A stretch of DNA of 15,699 nucleotides from UMGS1649 sp045637095 (GTDB lineage Bacteria; Bacillota; Clostridia; TANB77; CAG-465), in NCBI GenBank assembly GCA_045637095.1, contig JAZTYX010000055.1, positions 1 to 15,699 on the forward strand, written 5' to 3'. The notes under the pieces are model-generated. The model had not been told where the DNA came from, did no database searches, and worked only from the letters and a program-made list of their open reading frames with translations. The translations under genes were made by a program, and so were the position numbers. This document shows, one piece after another, positions 1 to 7,443 of this stretch. Numbering within the stretch: the first letter of the stretch is position 1; each line of letters begins with the position of its first letter.

Positions 1-253
1 TTCAGCAGTAATAAACGGCGGAACATTTATAGGAAATACATCAAATAAAACATATGGCGCTGGATTTACATTAAACCTAAGAGACCAAGATAGAGCTACA
101 GCATCAATAATAGTAAAAGGTGGAACATTTACAGGATTTAATCCAGCAGACAATGCAGCAGAAAATGCTGGAACAAACTTCGTAGCTGAAGGATATGATG
201 TAGCATATAATGAAGAAAATGACACATATACAGTTGCTAAAATATTAGAATAA
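1..253 (+). CDS. C-terminal end of a beta-helix-like surface protein (5' truncated by window)
   Basis: An open frame enters from the left edge (codons begin at position 2) and stops at TAA 251-253, giving about 83 residues. The visible part has two similar turns, INGGTFIGNTSN and VKGGTFTGFNP, about 35 residues apart and rich in G, T, N and aromatic residues. This is typical of right-handed beta-helix surface or adhesin proteins. The tail is acidic (YNEENDTYTVAKILE) and shows no sortase motif or membrane anchor. From memory, such GGTFTGFNP tails occur on large secreted clostridial proteins, some with the pilin-like leader seen twice downstream. Whether this protein has that leader cannot be seen. 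A strong terminator follows 8 bases after the stop. The beta-helix class is inferred; the specific function is unknown. Confidence 0.7.
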   Translation, partial: SAVINGGTFIGNTSNKTYGAGFTLNLRDQDRATASIIVKGGTFTGFNPADNAAENAGTNFVAEGYDVAYNEENDTYTVAKILE

Positions 254-261
254 TATAATCT

Positions 262-294
262 AAACACACTAGGTAACTAGTGTGTTTTTCTTTT
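262..294 (+). terminator. Intrinsic terminator after the beta-helix gene
   Basis: A perfect 11-bp stem (262-272 with 277-287) closes a GTAA loop, which is a GNRA-type tetraloop. It is followed by a T-rich tail. It ends the gene that enters from the left and isolates uvrA. Confidence 0.9.
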
Positions 295-338
295 GTTCAA
301 TTTGGTAATAAATACTACTAGTATATATAATTAATTTG

Positions 339-347
339 TGATATAAT
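339..347 (+). promoter_or_regulatory. Extended -10 promoter of uvrA
   Basis: TG at 339-340, one base, then a perfect TATAAT at 342-347 form an extended -10 element. No good -35 is seen at 17-18 bases upstream (TAGTAT-like), which the TGn extension can offset. The predicted start near 354 leaves an untranslated leader of about 65 bases. No clear LexA/DinR-type operator was recognised by eye around it. Confidence 0.6.
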
Positions 348-419
348 GTATGGTGGTTTAGCATATATTATATTTTTTATATATAAAAAGAATAATATAT
401 ATGTATATAAGGAGGAACT

Positions 420-3248
420 ATGCAAGAAAAACTTACTATTAAAGGTGCAAGAGAAAACAATCTAAAGAATGTAGATTTAGAAGTGCCAAGAAATACTCTA
501 ACTGTATTTACTGGACTTTCAGGTAGTGGAAAAACATCTCTTGCTTTTGATACTATATATGCAGAAGGTCAAAGAAGATACGTAGAAAGTTTATCTTCTT
601 ATGCAAGACAATTCTTAGGTCTAATGGAAAAACCAGATGTAGATAGCATTGATGGATTATCTCCGGCAATATCTATAGACCAAAAGACTACATCAAAAAA
701 TCCTCGTTCTACAGTGGGAACTGTAACAGAGATTTATGATTATCTTCGTCTTCTTTATGCAAGTATAGGTGTACCACATTGCCCTAAATGTGGCAAGAAA
801 ATATCTATGCAAACGGTAGATCAAATAGTAGATAGCATAATGGAACTAGAAAAGGGTACTAAGATTCTTGTAATGGCTCCTGTAATTCGTGGTAAAAAAG
901 GTGAACATGCAAAGGTTATAGAGAATGCTATTAAGGAAGGTTTTGTAAGAGCAAGAATAGATGGCAAGTTATATGATCTTGCAGAGGAACTTCCAGAAAT
1001 AGAAAGAACAAAAGCACACAACATAGAGATTGTTGTAGATAGGCTTGTTGTAAACGAGGATATAGAAAAACGTTTAGCAGATTCTGTAGAGTTATGTATG
1101 AGACAAGCAGATAATCTTGTTTTAGTTAAAATAGTAGATGGAGAAGAAATGCTATTCTCAGGAAACTATTCTTGTCCAGATTGTAATATATCTATGGAAG
1201 AAATAACTCCAAGAATGTTTTCATTCAATACACCATTTGGAGCTTGTCCAAGTTGTACTGGTGTTGGTGAACTACTAATGGTGGATCCTGAAAGAATAGT
1301 TTCAGATGAAAATAAAAAGCTAAGTGATCCAACGTTATTTTATGCTTGGGGTGGTAATGGAGTAGACTCTGTAACTTTAATGTATATGAGAGGGTTATGT
1401 GAACATTATGGTATAGATATAGAGACTAAGTATAGCAAGATACCTGCGAAGTTTAAGGATGTACTTCTTTATGGCTCTAAAGGGGAAATAATATCTTTCA
1501 AACACGAGTCAGCAAGATTTAGCAGATCTTTCGAAGGAGAATTTGAAGGTGTTGTAAACATCATTCAAAGAAGATATCATGAAACAACTTCTATGGGCAT
1601 GAAGACATACTATGAAGGTTTTATGAATACAATACCTTGTGAAGCATGTCATGGAGCTAGACTTAAAGATACCGTTTTAGCAGTTAAAGTAGGTAAACTA
1701 AACATACACGAACTATGCTTATTACCAATAATTGAAATAAAAGATTATATAAACAACTTAAAGTTGAGCGAAAAGAATAAAATAATATCTGAACAAATAA
1801 TTAAAGAATTAAACAACAGATTAGGCTTTTTAATAGATGTAGGACTAGATTATCTAACACTTGCAAGAAGTGCAGGAACACTTTCTGGTGGTGAATCTCA
1901 AAGAATTAGGTTAGCTACGCAAATAGGTTCTGGCTTAACAGGTGTGTTATACATACTAGATGAGCCAAGTATTGGTTTGCATCAAAGAGATAATGAAAAA
2001 TTACTAGAGTCTCTAAAGAAAATGAGAGATTTAGGGAATACATTAATAGTTGTAGAACATGATGAAGATACAATGAGAGCGGCAGATTATATAGTAGACA
2101 TTGGACCGGGTGCGGGTGTACATGGTGGTAATATTGTATTCGCTGGAACGCCAGAAGATATACAAAAAGATGAAAATAGTATTACGGGTAAATATTTAAG
2201 TGGTAAACTTAAAATAGAAGTACCAGAAAAACGTAGAAAAGGAAATGGTAAAACAATAAACATTGTTAAAGCAGAAGAAAACAACTTAAAGAAGGTAGAT
2301 GTAGAAATACCTTTAGGAGTACTTAACTGTGTTACTGGTGTTTCTGGTTCTGGAAAAAGCTCGCTTGTAAATGAAATACTATATAAATATGTAGCACATG
2401 AAGTAAATAAAGCTAAAACAAAACCAGGTAAGGTTGGAAAAATAACTGGATTAGAAAATATAGATAGCATAATAAATATAGACCAATCGCCAATAGGAAG
2501 AACGCCACGTTCTAACCCTGCAACATATACTGGTATGTTTGATCATATACGTGACCTTTTTGCTACAACTAATGAAGCTAAACTTAGAGGATACCAAAAA
2601 GGTAGATTTAGCTTTAATGTACCTGGTGGTAGATGTGAAGCTTGTTCTGGTGATGGAATAATTAAAATAGAAATGCACTTCTTGCCAGATGTATATGTTC
2701 CTTGTGAAGTATGTCATGGAAAGAGATATAGCCGTGAAACATTAGAAGTAAAATACAAAGGTAAAAACATAAGCGATGTACTAGATATGACTGTAGAAGA
2801 AGCATTAGAATTCTTTAAGAATGTAACACCAATTAGAAATAAATTAGAAAGATTAAATGATGTTGGCCTTGGATATATTAAACTTGGTCAACCATCAACA
2901 ACATTATCTGGTGGTGAAGCACAAAGAATAAAACTTGCAACAGAGCTTGCTAAGCGTTCTACAGGAAGAACATTATATATATTAGATGAGCCAAGTACGG
3001 GACTTCATACAGCTGATGTAGATAGACTAATAAAAATAATAAATAGACTTGTAGACGCAGGGAATACAGCTGTAGTAATAGAACATAATTTAGATATAAT
3101 TAAATGTGCAGACCACATAATAGACTTAGGGCCTGAAGGTGGAAATCAAGGTGGTAATATAGTTGTAACAGGAACGCCAGAAGAAGTAGCTAAATGCAAA
3201 GAAAGCTATACAGGTAAGTTCTTAAAGAAAATGTTAGAGAATAAATAA
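420..3248 (+). CDS. uvrA: UvrABC excinuclease subunit A
   Basis: This is the damage-recognition ATPase of nucleotide excision repair. It dimerises, scans DNA with UvrB and loads UvrB at lesions. The 942 residues match the usual length of about 940. Two ABC ATPase modules are visible: Walker A GLSGSGKTS (32-40) and GVSGSGKSS (about 640); signatures LSGGESQR (about 488) and LSGGEAQR (about 830); Walker B LYILDEPS followed by GLH in both. Zinc modules are intact: CPDC 252-255 with CPSC 276-279, and CEAC 739-742 with CEVC 762-765. The latter is the zinc hairpin that contacts damaged DNA. An extra CPKC pair lies at 121-124. The ATG at 420 has GGAGG at 411-415. uvrB and uvrC are not adjacent, and the gene sits alone between two terminators. 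All key residues appear present. Confidence 0.98.
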   Translation: MQEKLTIKGARENNLKNVDLEVPRNTLTVFTGLSGSGKTSLAFDTIYAEGQRRYVESLSSYARQFLGLMEKPDVDSIDGLSPAISIDQKTTSKNPRSTVGTVTEIYDYLRLLYASIGVPHCPKCGKKISMQTVDQIVDSIMELEKGTKILVMAPVIRGKKGEHAKVIENAIKEGFVRARIDGKLYDLAEELPEIERTKAHNIEIVVDRLVVNEDIEKRLADSVELCMRQADNLVLVKIVDGEEMLFSGNYSCPDCNISMEEITPRMFSFNTPFGACPSCTGVGELLMVDPERIVSDENKKLSDPTLFYAWGGNGVDSVTLMYMRGLCEHYGIDIETKYSKIPAKFKDVLLYGSKGEIISFKHESARFSRSFEGEFEGVVNIIQRRYHETTSMGMKTYYEGFMNTIPCEACHGARLKDTVLAVKVGKLNIHELCLLPIIEIKDYINNLKLSEKNKIISEQIIKELNNRLGFLIDVGLDYLTLARSAGTLSGGESQRIRLATQIGSGLTGVLYILDEPSIGLHQRDNEKLLESLKKMRDLGNTLIVVEHDEDTMRAADYIVDIGPGAGVHGGNIVFAGTPEDIQKDENSITGKYLSGKLKIEVPEKRRKGNGKTINIVKAEENNLKKVDVEIPLGVLNCVTGVSGSGKSSLVNEILYKYVAHEVNKAKTKPGKVGKITGLENIDSIINIDQSPIGRTPRSNPATYTGMFDHIRDLFATTNEAKLRGYQKGRFSFNVPGGRCEACSGDGIIKIEMHFLPDVYVPCEVCHGKRYSRETLEVKYKGKNISDVLDMTVEEALEFFKNVTPIRNKLERLNDVGLGYIKLGQPSTTLSGGEAQRIKLATELAKRSTGRTLYILDEPSTGLHTADVDRLIKIINRLVDAGNTAVVIEHNLDIIKCADHIIDLGPEGGNQGGNIVVTGTPEEVAKCKESYTGKFLKKMLENK

Positions 3249-3274
3249 AAAAGAAAAACAATATAAATATAACA

Positions 3275-3318
3275 AATTCATTACAATGAAAATAAATCAT
3301 TGTAATGAATTATTTTTT
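3275..3318 (+). terminator. Intrinsic terminator of uvrA
   Basis: A perfect 15-bp AT-rich stem (3275-3289 with 3297-3311) with a 7-base loop is followed by A and six T. It lies 26 bases after the uvrA stop. Confidence 0.9.
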
Positions 3319-3360
3319 GTGATTAAATAAAATAAATAATTGTATACAAAGGAGAAATAT

Positions 3361-4803
3361 ATGGTAAAAAAGAAAAAGGGTATATCATTAATAGTACTAG
3401 TAATAACAATAATAGTTATGATAATATTAGCTGCTGCGGTTGTTGTTACGCTAAGTAATACGGGAATAATAGGTAGAGCAAGCGAGGCGGTAGATGATAC
3501 GGAATTAAATGATGTTAGACATTTAGCAACTTTAGCGTGGTCTGAAGCATATTTGGAAGGCTTAGATTTAGAGGATGCTGTATTTGAAGCGCTAGAAAAT
3601 AATAATGTTAATACAGATAAATACGATATAATCGTTACAGATAAAGGGGTAACTGTAAACAAGAAAGATGAGAACGCCGAGAAAGGAACTGTTCCGCCAG
3701 CAGATTGGCAAGATAGTGTAAGAATTGTAACTGAAGAGGGTGTTCCTATTCCAAAAGGTTTTGCACGCTCTCCATACGCAACCGAAGATCAAGTGGCAGA
3801 AGGAATGGTTATATATGCTTTAACAGAAGATGAAATAAAAGCTGGTAAGAAGACAATTACTACTGATGCTAGCCATCAATATTCTTTAGAGAATAGAGAT
3901 CAATTTGTATGGGTACCAGTAGATAGCGATACTTTTGAAACAGAATTTGTGAGAAAGAATTTTAGTAATGCTAGAGATACGCTTTCTAATGAACTAGGGA
4001 AATCTTATTGGGAAATAGTATTAGATGCTAATAATATGCCTGCACCAAGAGCACAACAAGATACTAAATACATAACAGATGCAACTCTAGAAGAAGCAAA
4101 TTATATGTATCAAAGTGTTAAGAAATACGGTGGCTTTTATATAGCACGTTATGAAGCTGGAACAAGTGAATATGATTCAACAACATACACACCAATTGGA
4201 ACAACCCAAGTTGCTATGGGTAGATACCCAAGGGTAAATATTAACTGGGGTGGCAGTGAAGACGGAGTTAATGATTTAACAGATGAAGATGGAGGCTCTA
4301 TAGCAGCAGCAAGAAGCATGTATCCAAGAAGTAACAATTTGTATGGAGCAGTTTCTACTTTAACATATAGCGTTCAGTGGGATGCAGCTATATCTAGACT
4401 ACTTGAATTAAATCCTTCATTTGATTTTGAGGATCCAAGTACAGGGCTATATTGGGATACTACTATTACTGCTTCGGATTTTAATACGGGGGCAAAACAA
4501 TCAAGGTTAGATACAGATGAATGGGCACTAAGAGTTTGGACAGCTGCTGAACCAAGAGTAGCAGATGACGATCCACAATTGTTTACAACTGGTGCATATA
4601 AAGGTTCTAACTTGTACAACATTTATGATATGGGTGGTAACTTATTTGAATGGACAATGGGTGGAGATTCAAGTTCGAGTCGTGAAGTAAGAGGTGGCTA
4701 CTGGTGGCATTATGTAATGTATGGTGGAGTACATAAGCGTTCAAGCGAATCGTTATATAAAGATATATATATTGGATTTAGACCATCGTTATATATTAAG
4801 TAA
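3361..4803 (+). CDS. Pilin-leader surface protein with FGE-sulfatase/C-type-lectin-like domain
   Basis: A 480-residue surface protein of unknown role. The start at 3361 is chosen because AAAGGAGAA (3348-3356) is correctly spaced; an in-frame ATG at 3340 has no such site. The N-terminus MVKKKKG is followed by GISLIVLVITIIVMIILA, which resembles a type III (prepilin) leader. However, the position equal to pilin Glu+5 is Val. Residues to about 105 (LSNTGIIGRASEA, then LATLAWSEAY, NNVNTDKYDIIVT and DKGVTV) are shared with the protein at 10400. From about 178 onward is a formylglycine-generating-enzyme-like fold: QFVWVPVD, GGFYIARYEAG (about 257), YNIYDMGGNLFEWT (about 418), REVRGGYWWHY (441) and a terminal IGFRPSLYIK. 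FGE catalytic cysteines were not identified, so binding or display is more likely than catalysis. Only a weak promoter (TTGTAA-N17-TTAAAT, 3300-3328), partly inside the uvrA terminator, is visible upstream. Confidence 0.8.
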   Translation: MVKKKKGISLIVLVITIIVMIILAAAVVVTLSNTGIIGRASEAVDDTELNDVRHLATLAWSEAYLEGLDLEDAVFEALENNNVNTDKYDIIVTDKGVTVNKKDENAEKGTVPPADWQDSVRIVTEEGVPIPKGFARSPYATEDQVAEGMVIYALTEDEIKAGKKTITTDASHQYSLENRDQFVWVPVDSDTFETEFVRKNFSNARDTLSNELGKSYWEIVLDANNMPAPRAQQDTKYITDATLEEANYMYQSVKKYGGFYIARYEAGTSEYDSTTYTPIGTTQVAMGRYPRVNINWGGSEDGVNDLTDEDGGSIAAARSMYPRSNNLYGAVSTLTYSVQWDAAISRLLELNPSFDFEDPSTGLYWDTTITASDFNTGAKQSRLDTDEWALRVWTAAEPRVADDDPQLFTTGAYKGSNLYNIYDMGGNLFEWTMGGDSSSSREVRGGYWWHYVMYGGVHKRSSESLYKDIYIGFRPSLYIK

Positions 4804-4819
4804 TATATAGATATAATAG

Positions 4820-4849
4820 AAAGAAGATAGCAATATCTTCTTTTTTCTT
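4820..4849 (+). terminator. Intrinsic terminator of the FGE-like gene
   Basis: A 10-bp stem (4820-4829 with 4834-4843) closes a GCAA tetraloop of the GNRA type and runs into a T-rich tail. It begins 16 bases after the stop. Confidence 0.88.
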
Positions 4850-4876
4850 GTAAAAATAGCTAAAATATGTTAAAAT
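4848..4876 (+). promoter_or_regulatory. Promoter of the pseudopeptidase-like gene
   Basis: TTGTAA (4848-4853), a 17-base spacer and TAAAAT (4871-4876), with TG at 4868-4869 giving an extended -10. The -35 starts at the end of the preceding terminator tail, so the units are packed end to end. The predicted start near 4883 leaves a leader of about 24 bases. Confidence 0.65.
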
Positions 4877-4906
4877 ATATTATGTAAATAGTTTTGGAGG
4901 TATTTT

Positions 4907-6055
4907 ATGGCAAAACAACAAAAACAAATGGTGTATTTTAATGCTGTAAGACAAATTGAAACAATAACAATTAAATATAACGACAAATTAGATGGAGATT
5001 TTGTCGATGATGTTTGTACATATATAAAAGAGGTTTCTAAAAAGATGCCAAGAGTGGATCTTAAGAACCCAAGAGAGGTGTATACAGTAACTGTTTTCGT
5101 ATACCCTAGTGTTAAGATGTTTAACCAAATATTTAACGGAGTAATTGAAAAAAGATATTACCAAAGAAGACGTTCTTTACAAGATCTTTATGTTGTAAGA
5201 GATGAAGGTGGAAACATTCATATTGCATCTCCAAGAGGCCGTGGTACAGAACAAGCAGAAGCATTTAAGAGAATACTTGTTATGAATGTTCTTGGTGAAT
5301 ACATGAATGAACAAGACAAACAAACAGCAGATAGAATGTTAAGAGCTTCTATGGTTAAAAAGAAAGAAGAACAAGAAATAGAAGAAGTAGAAGAAGAACC
5401 TATCGAAGAAGAAATTGAACCAGAAGTAGTAGAAGAGGAAGAAGTTTCTGAAGAAGAAATGGATGAATTAATAATGCTAGAAGATGAAATGGCAGATATA
5501 GATGCTGAAGAAGGAACTTTAGATGCTGATGTTGAAGATGAAGAAGTTCATGAAATTTCAGAAGAGGATATGGTTCCTGGAAGTGTAGTTCAAGCAAGAC
5601 AATGGTTAAGCTTAGGATGGATGGGATATCTAAGTGGTAGACTTAATAGCGAAAAAGAAGTTAAATATTTTGCAGAACATATATCTGCTAACGGTGTGAA
5701 AAAACTAGGTAAATTAAAAGATACTGGTTGGTATGAAAGATATAACTATTCTCAAGAATATTCAATAGCTATAGTAGAATATATTGTTTCTACATATGGT
5801 GTAAGAACATTCAAAAAATTCTACGAAGATCCAACAGATTATGAACATACACTTGGAACAAATAAAAAAGCTTTTGAAGCTAGAGTTAAAGCATATATTT
5901 ATGGAAAATATGGTCCAAATAGAATGAAGGAAGAAGTAGAAGAAAAAGCAGATGAAGAATTAAGTGTTACAGAAGTTAGAATGGATAGAAATGGTGGCGC
6001 AACAATTACTGAACTTCAAATTGAGCAAGAACCACCAGTTTTAGAAATAATGTAA
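4907..6055 (+). CDS. Probable inactive peptidase-MA-like protein with acidic insert
   Basis: A 382-residue protein with no signal peptide or membrane span, so probably cytoplasmic. The ATG has TGGAGG at 4895-4900. Its framework resembles peptidase-MA-type gluzincins: a strand VTVFVYPSVKMF (61-72), IHIASPRGRG (104-113), a helix ILVMNVLGEYM (123-133) where HExxH should be, then QWLSLGWMGYLSGR (232-245) where the family has RWLSEGLAxYLS, and a helical tail YSQEYSIAIVEYIVSTYG (281-298). None of the three zinc ligands is present: the two His of HExxH are missing and the Glu of WLSEG is Leu. Between the two former metal sites lies a strongly acidic Glu-rich stretch (about 152-222). The fold assignment is by eye from family knowledge. 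If correct, the protein is a pseudoenzyme, perhaps a scaffold or binding protein. It is transcribed alone, between a promoter and a terminator. Confidence 0.6.
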   Translation: MAKQQKQMVYFNAVRQIETITIKYNDKLDGDFVDDVCTYIKEVSKKMPRVDLKNPREVYTVTVFVYPSVKMFNQIFNGVIEKRYYQRRRSLQDLYVVRDEGGNIHIASPRGRGTEQAEAFKRILVMNVLGEYMNEQDKQTADRMLRASMVKKKEEQEIEEVEEEPIEEEIEPEVVEEEEVSEEEMDELIMLEDEMADIDAEEGTLDADVEDEEVHEISEEDMVPGSVVQARQWLSLGWMGYLSGRLNSEKEVKYFAEHISANGVKKLGKLKDTGWYERYNYSQEYSIAIVEYIVSTYGVRTFKKFYEDPTDYEHTLGTNKKAFEARVKAYIYGKYGPNRMKEEVEEKADEELSVTEVRMDRNGGATITELQIEQEPPVLEIM

Positions 6056-6092
6056 TAAATTAATTAATAAATAAAGTGATGAATGAATTAAT

Positions 6093-6117
6093 AAAAAGAG
6101 GCTTAGCCTCTTTTTAT
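6093..6117 (+). terminator. Intrinsic terminator of the pseudopeptidase-like gene
   Basis: A 10-bp stem (6093-6102 with 6106-6115) with loop TTA; its last pairs are A-T and form the T tract. It lies 37 bases after the stop. The A tract on the 5' side means it could also work on the other strand. Confidence 0.88.
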
Positions 6118-6137
6118 GTTGTCTTTTTGTTCTAAAC

Positions 6138-6166
6138 TAGACAAAATAAAAGAAAAGTTGTATAAT
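6138..6166 (+). promoter_or_regulatory. Promoter of rnpB
   Basis: TAGACA (6138-6143), a 17-base spacer and a perfect TATAAT (6161-6166). The predicted start, about 6172-6174, coincides with the 5' strand of RNase P helix P1. Confidence 0.85.
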
Positions 6167-6171
6167 ACTAA

Positions 6172-6503
6172 TTGCAAGTATTTCTGACAGTCGCGTAAGC
6201 TAGTCTTGCGAGGAAAGTCCGGGCACCTCAAGGTAGTAATGGTAGATAACGTCTACTGGGAGTGATCCTAAGGAAAGTGCAACAGAAAATAACCGCCGTA
6301 AGGTAAGGGTGAAAAAGTGAGGTAAGAGCTCACTAATTTGTATGGTGACATACGAGTGGTGTAAACCCCATTTGGTGCAACACAGATAGAGAAGATTAAG
6401 GTTACCTTGCCGCCTTCTCGAAATGTGGCTAGAGGTGTATAGTAATATGCATCCCAGATTAATGGCTGTCTAAAACAGAACCCGGCTTATGAAATGCTTG
6501 CAA
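6172..6503 (+). ncRNA. rnpB: RNase P RNA (M1-like, class A)
   Basis: This is the catalytic RNA of ribonuclease P, which cuts the 5' leader from precursor tRNAs with the small RnpA protein. The family's conserved blocks are all present: GAGGAAAGTCCGGGC at 6210-6224, AGTGCAACAGAAA then ACCGCC at 6275-6296, GGTAAGGGTGAAA with GGTAAGAGCTCAC around 6302-6334, and ACAGAACCCGGCTTA at 6475-6489. Helix P1 forms between 6174-6183 and 6492-6501 with one G-U pair. The domain around 6385-6420 holds a GAGAAG/CTTCTC stem around a loop with GGT (6400-6402). This is a plausible P15-type loop that pairs with tRNA CCA and supports class A over the Bacillus class B. The total of about 330 bases is within the normal range. 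It has its own promoter and terminator. Confidence 0.95.
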
Positions 6504-6509
6504 ATATTT

Positions 6510-6538
6510 GTTGTATGTTTATACATGCAACTTTTTTT
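6510..6538 (+). terminator. Intrinsic terminator of rnpB
   Basis: A 9-bp stem (6510-6518 with 6523-6531, one G-U pair) with loop TTAT is followed by seven T (6532-6538). It starts a few bases after helix P1 closes. Confidence 0.88.
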
Positions 6539-6564
6539 GTAACCAAAATGTAATAAAAAAAGTG

Positions 6565-6593
6565 TTGTAAAAAATAATAATATACAGTAATAT
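6565..6593 (+). promoter_or_regulatory. Promoter of the FN3-like gene
   Basis: TTGTAA (6565-6570), a 17-base spacer and TAATAT (6588-6593). The start near 6600 would leave a very short leader before the AGGTGAT ribosome site at 6607-6613. Confidence 0.5.
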
Positions 6594-6618
6594 TATTATA
6601 TATAATAGGTGATAACTA

Positions 6619-7095
6619 ATGAAACAAAGAAAAATGACAAAGAAACAACATAAAGAAAATGTAAGTATAATAACTTTTGGAATGATAGTTTTAACAGTAG
6701 GAATAACTCTTACAGCACTTGTTATGAGTGTGGATAATAGAGTATCATTTCTAAGTACATCTAGAGAAACTAATAATAGTTTGGTTATGCCAAATGAAAT
6801 GGCAAAGAGTGTGGATTTAGAAGTGGCTTCTTCAGTAGCTACAAATGCAGGAAATGTATCATTAAACGTTAAAACTAATTCTACAAATCCAAAAAGCTTC
6901 AAAGAATATAGATATTATATTAAAGAAAGTACAAATGATATATATGTCTTAGATGCAATAAAAGTAGAAGAACAACATGCATATGCAAAATTGGATCCTA
7001 ACACAATTTATGATGTTAAGGTTGAAGCGGTAAGTTATAGTGGCTCTACAATGACATCCATGACATCAAGTGTAACGCCTGTGTTTGAACAATAG
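6619..7095 (+). CDS. Small membrane-anchored protein with FN3-like ectodomain
   Basis: A 158-residue protein of unknown function. A basic N-terminus (MKQRKMTKKQHKEN) precedes one hydrophobic segment (about 17-38), which suggests an N-in signal anchor or uncleaved signal with the rest outside the cell. Residues 65-155 read as a fibronectin type III-like or Ig-like beta sandwich: SLNVKTNST, then KEYRYYIKES, then YAKLDPNTIYDVKVEAVSYSG. The L-x-P-N-T-x-Y-D-V-K-V pattern is the FN3 strand E/F signature. The anchor lacks the KG-ISLI leader of its neighbours. The ATG at 6619 has AGGTGAT (6607-6613), a weaker ribosome site than most here. It lies between rnpB and the aspS T-box promoter, and no terminator of its own is seen before that promoter, so some read-through into the T-box is possible. 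The domain call rests on pattern only. Confidence 0.75.
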   Translation: MKQRKMTKKQHKENVSIITFGMIVLTVGITLTALVMSVDNRVSFLSTSRETNNSLVMPNEMAKSVDLEVASSVATNAGNVSLNVKTNSTNPKSFKEYRYYIKESTNDIYVLDAIKVEEQHAYAKLDPNTIYDVKVEAVSYSGSTMTSMTSSVTPVFEQ

Positions 7096-7105
7096 AAAAT
7101 AATAG

Positions 7106-7134
7106 TTGACAACTAACTTAAAAAATAGTATACT
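7106..7134 (+). promoter_or_regulatory. Promoter of the aspS T-box transcript
   Basis: A perfect TTGACA (7106-7111), a 17-base spacer and TATACT (7129-7134). It is one of the strongest promoters in the window, as expected for a gene controlled by attenuation rather than initiation. Transcription should start near 7141. Confidence 0.9.
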
Positions 7135-7140
7135 TATCTT

Positions 7141-7371
7141 GTTAAATGCGATGACAAGGGAAGAGTAATAAACAAACTCAATCAAGAGAGAATAACACCT
7201 AGGCTGGAAGTGTTAGATTGAAATTTATGAAAGACACCCTATGAGCAGACTTATGAAAAGTAAGTACGTGTACGCACGTTAAAATAAAAGAGAAGTAAAT
7301 AGGGTGGCACCACGAAAGAATATATCTCTCGTCCCTAATATGTTTAGCATATTAGAGGCGAGAGCTTTTTT
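7141..7371 (+). promoter_or_regulatory. T-box riboswitch, aspartate specifier (GAC)
   Basis: This is a tRNA-sensing leader: uncharged tRNA pairs with the specifier and stabilises an antiterminator so that the synthetase gene is expressed. The sequence shows the K-turn/stem I start GATGACAAGGGAAGAGTAA (from about 7150), an AGAGAG motif (7186-7191), the 3' side of stem I (CCCT, ATGAGC; 7237-7246) and the T-box core AGGGTGGCACCACG (7301-7314). The codon placed one purine before the closing CCCT is GAC (7233-7235), that is aspartate, which agrees with aspS just downstream. AGGG at 7301-7304 can pair with CCCT at 7333-7336 to form the antiterminator and disrupt the terminator. The specifier reads GACAC, so a histidine codon CAC overlaps it out of the usual register. 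Confidence 0.95.
7326..7371 (+). terminator. Regulated (T-box) terminator before aspS
   Basis: A long stem pairs 7326-7342 with 7348-7364 (17 positions, one G-U pair and one C-A mismatch) around loop TTTAG, then six T. Its 5' strand includes CGTCCCT, which also pairs with the T-box AGGG in the antiterminator, so the two structures exclude each other. Confidence 0.92.
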
Positions 7372-7443
7372 ATATCTATTATGCTTAGACATATTAAATA
7401 TTTATTATAATTTATATATACATATTAAAAGGAGGAAAGAAAG

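Noticed and set aside
2087..2717. Minus-strand open frames inside uvrA (2087-2470, 2451-2717)
   Set aside because: They overlap a fully conserved uvrA, have no ribosome site and have compositions typical of antisense shadows.
3340..3360. In-frame ATG upstream of the FGE-like gene (adds MYTKEKY)
   Set aside because: No ribosome site precedes it, and AAAGGAGAA sits between it and the ATG at 3361; the short basic start also matches the paralogue.
3361..4803. Active formylglycine-generating enzyme
   Set aside because: The protein has a membrane leader, and catalytic cysteines were not found in the expected C-terminal part; only the fold is supported.
5345..5580. Tandem repeat or low-complexity artefact in the acidic region
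   Set aside because: The frame stays open and in phase on both sides, and the codons vary; it reads as a genuine Glu-rich insert, not a collapsed repeat.
5400..5597. Leu-rich minus-strand frame opposite the acidic insert
   Set aside because: It is the complement of a Glu-rich GAA/GAG tract (CTT/TTC codons), not a gene.
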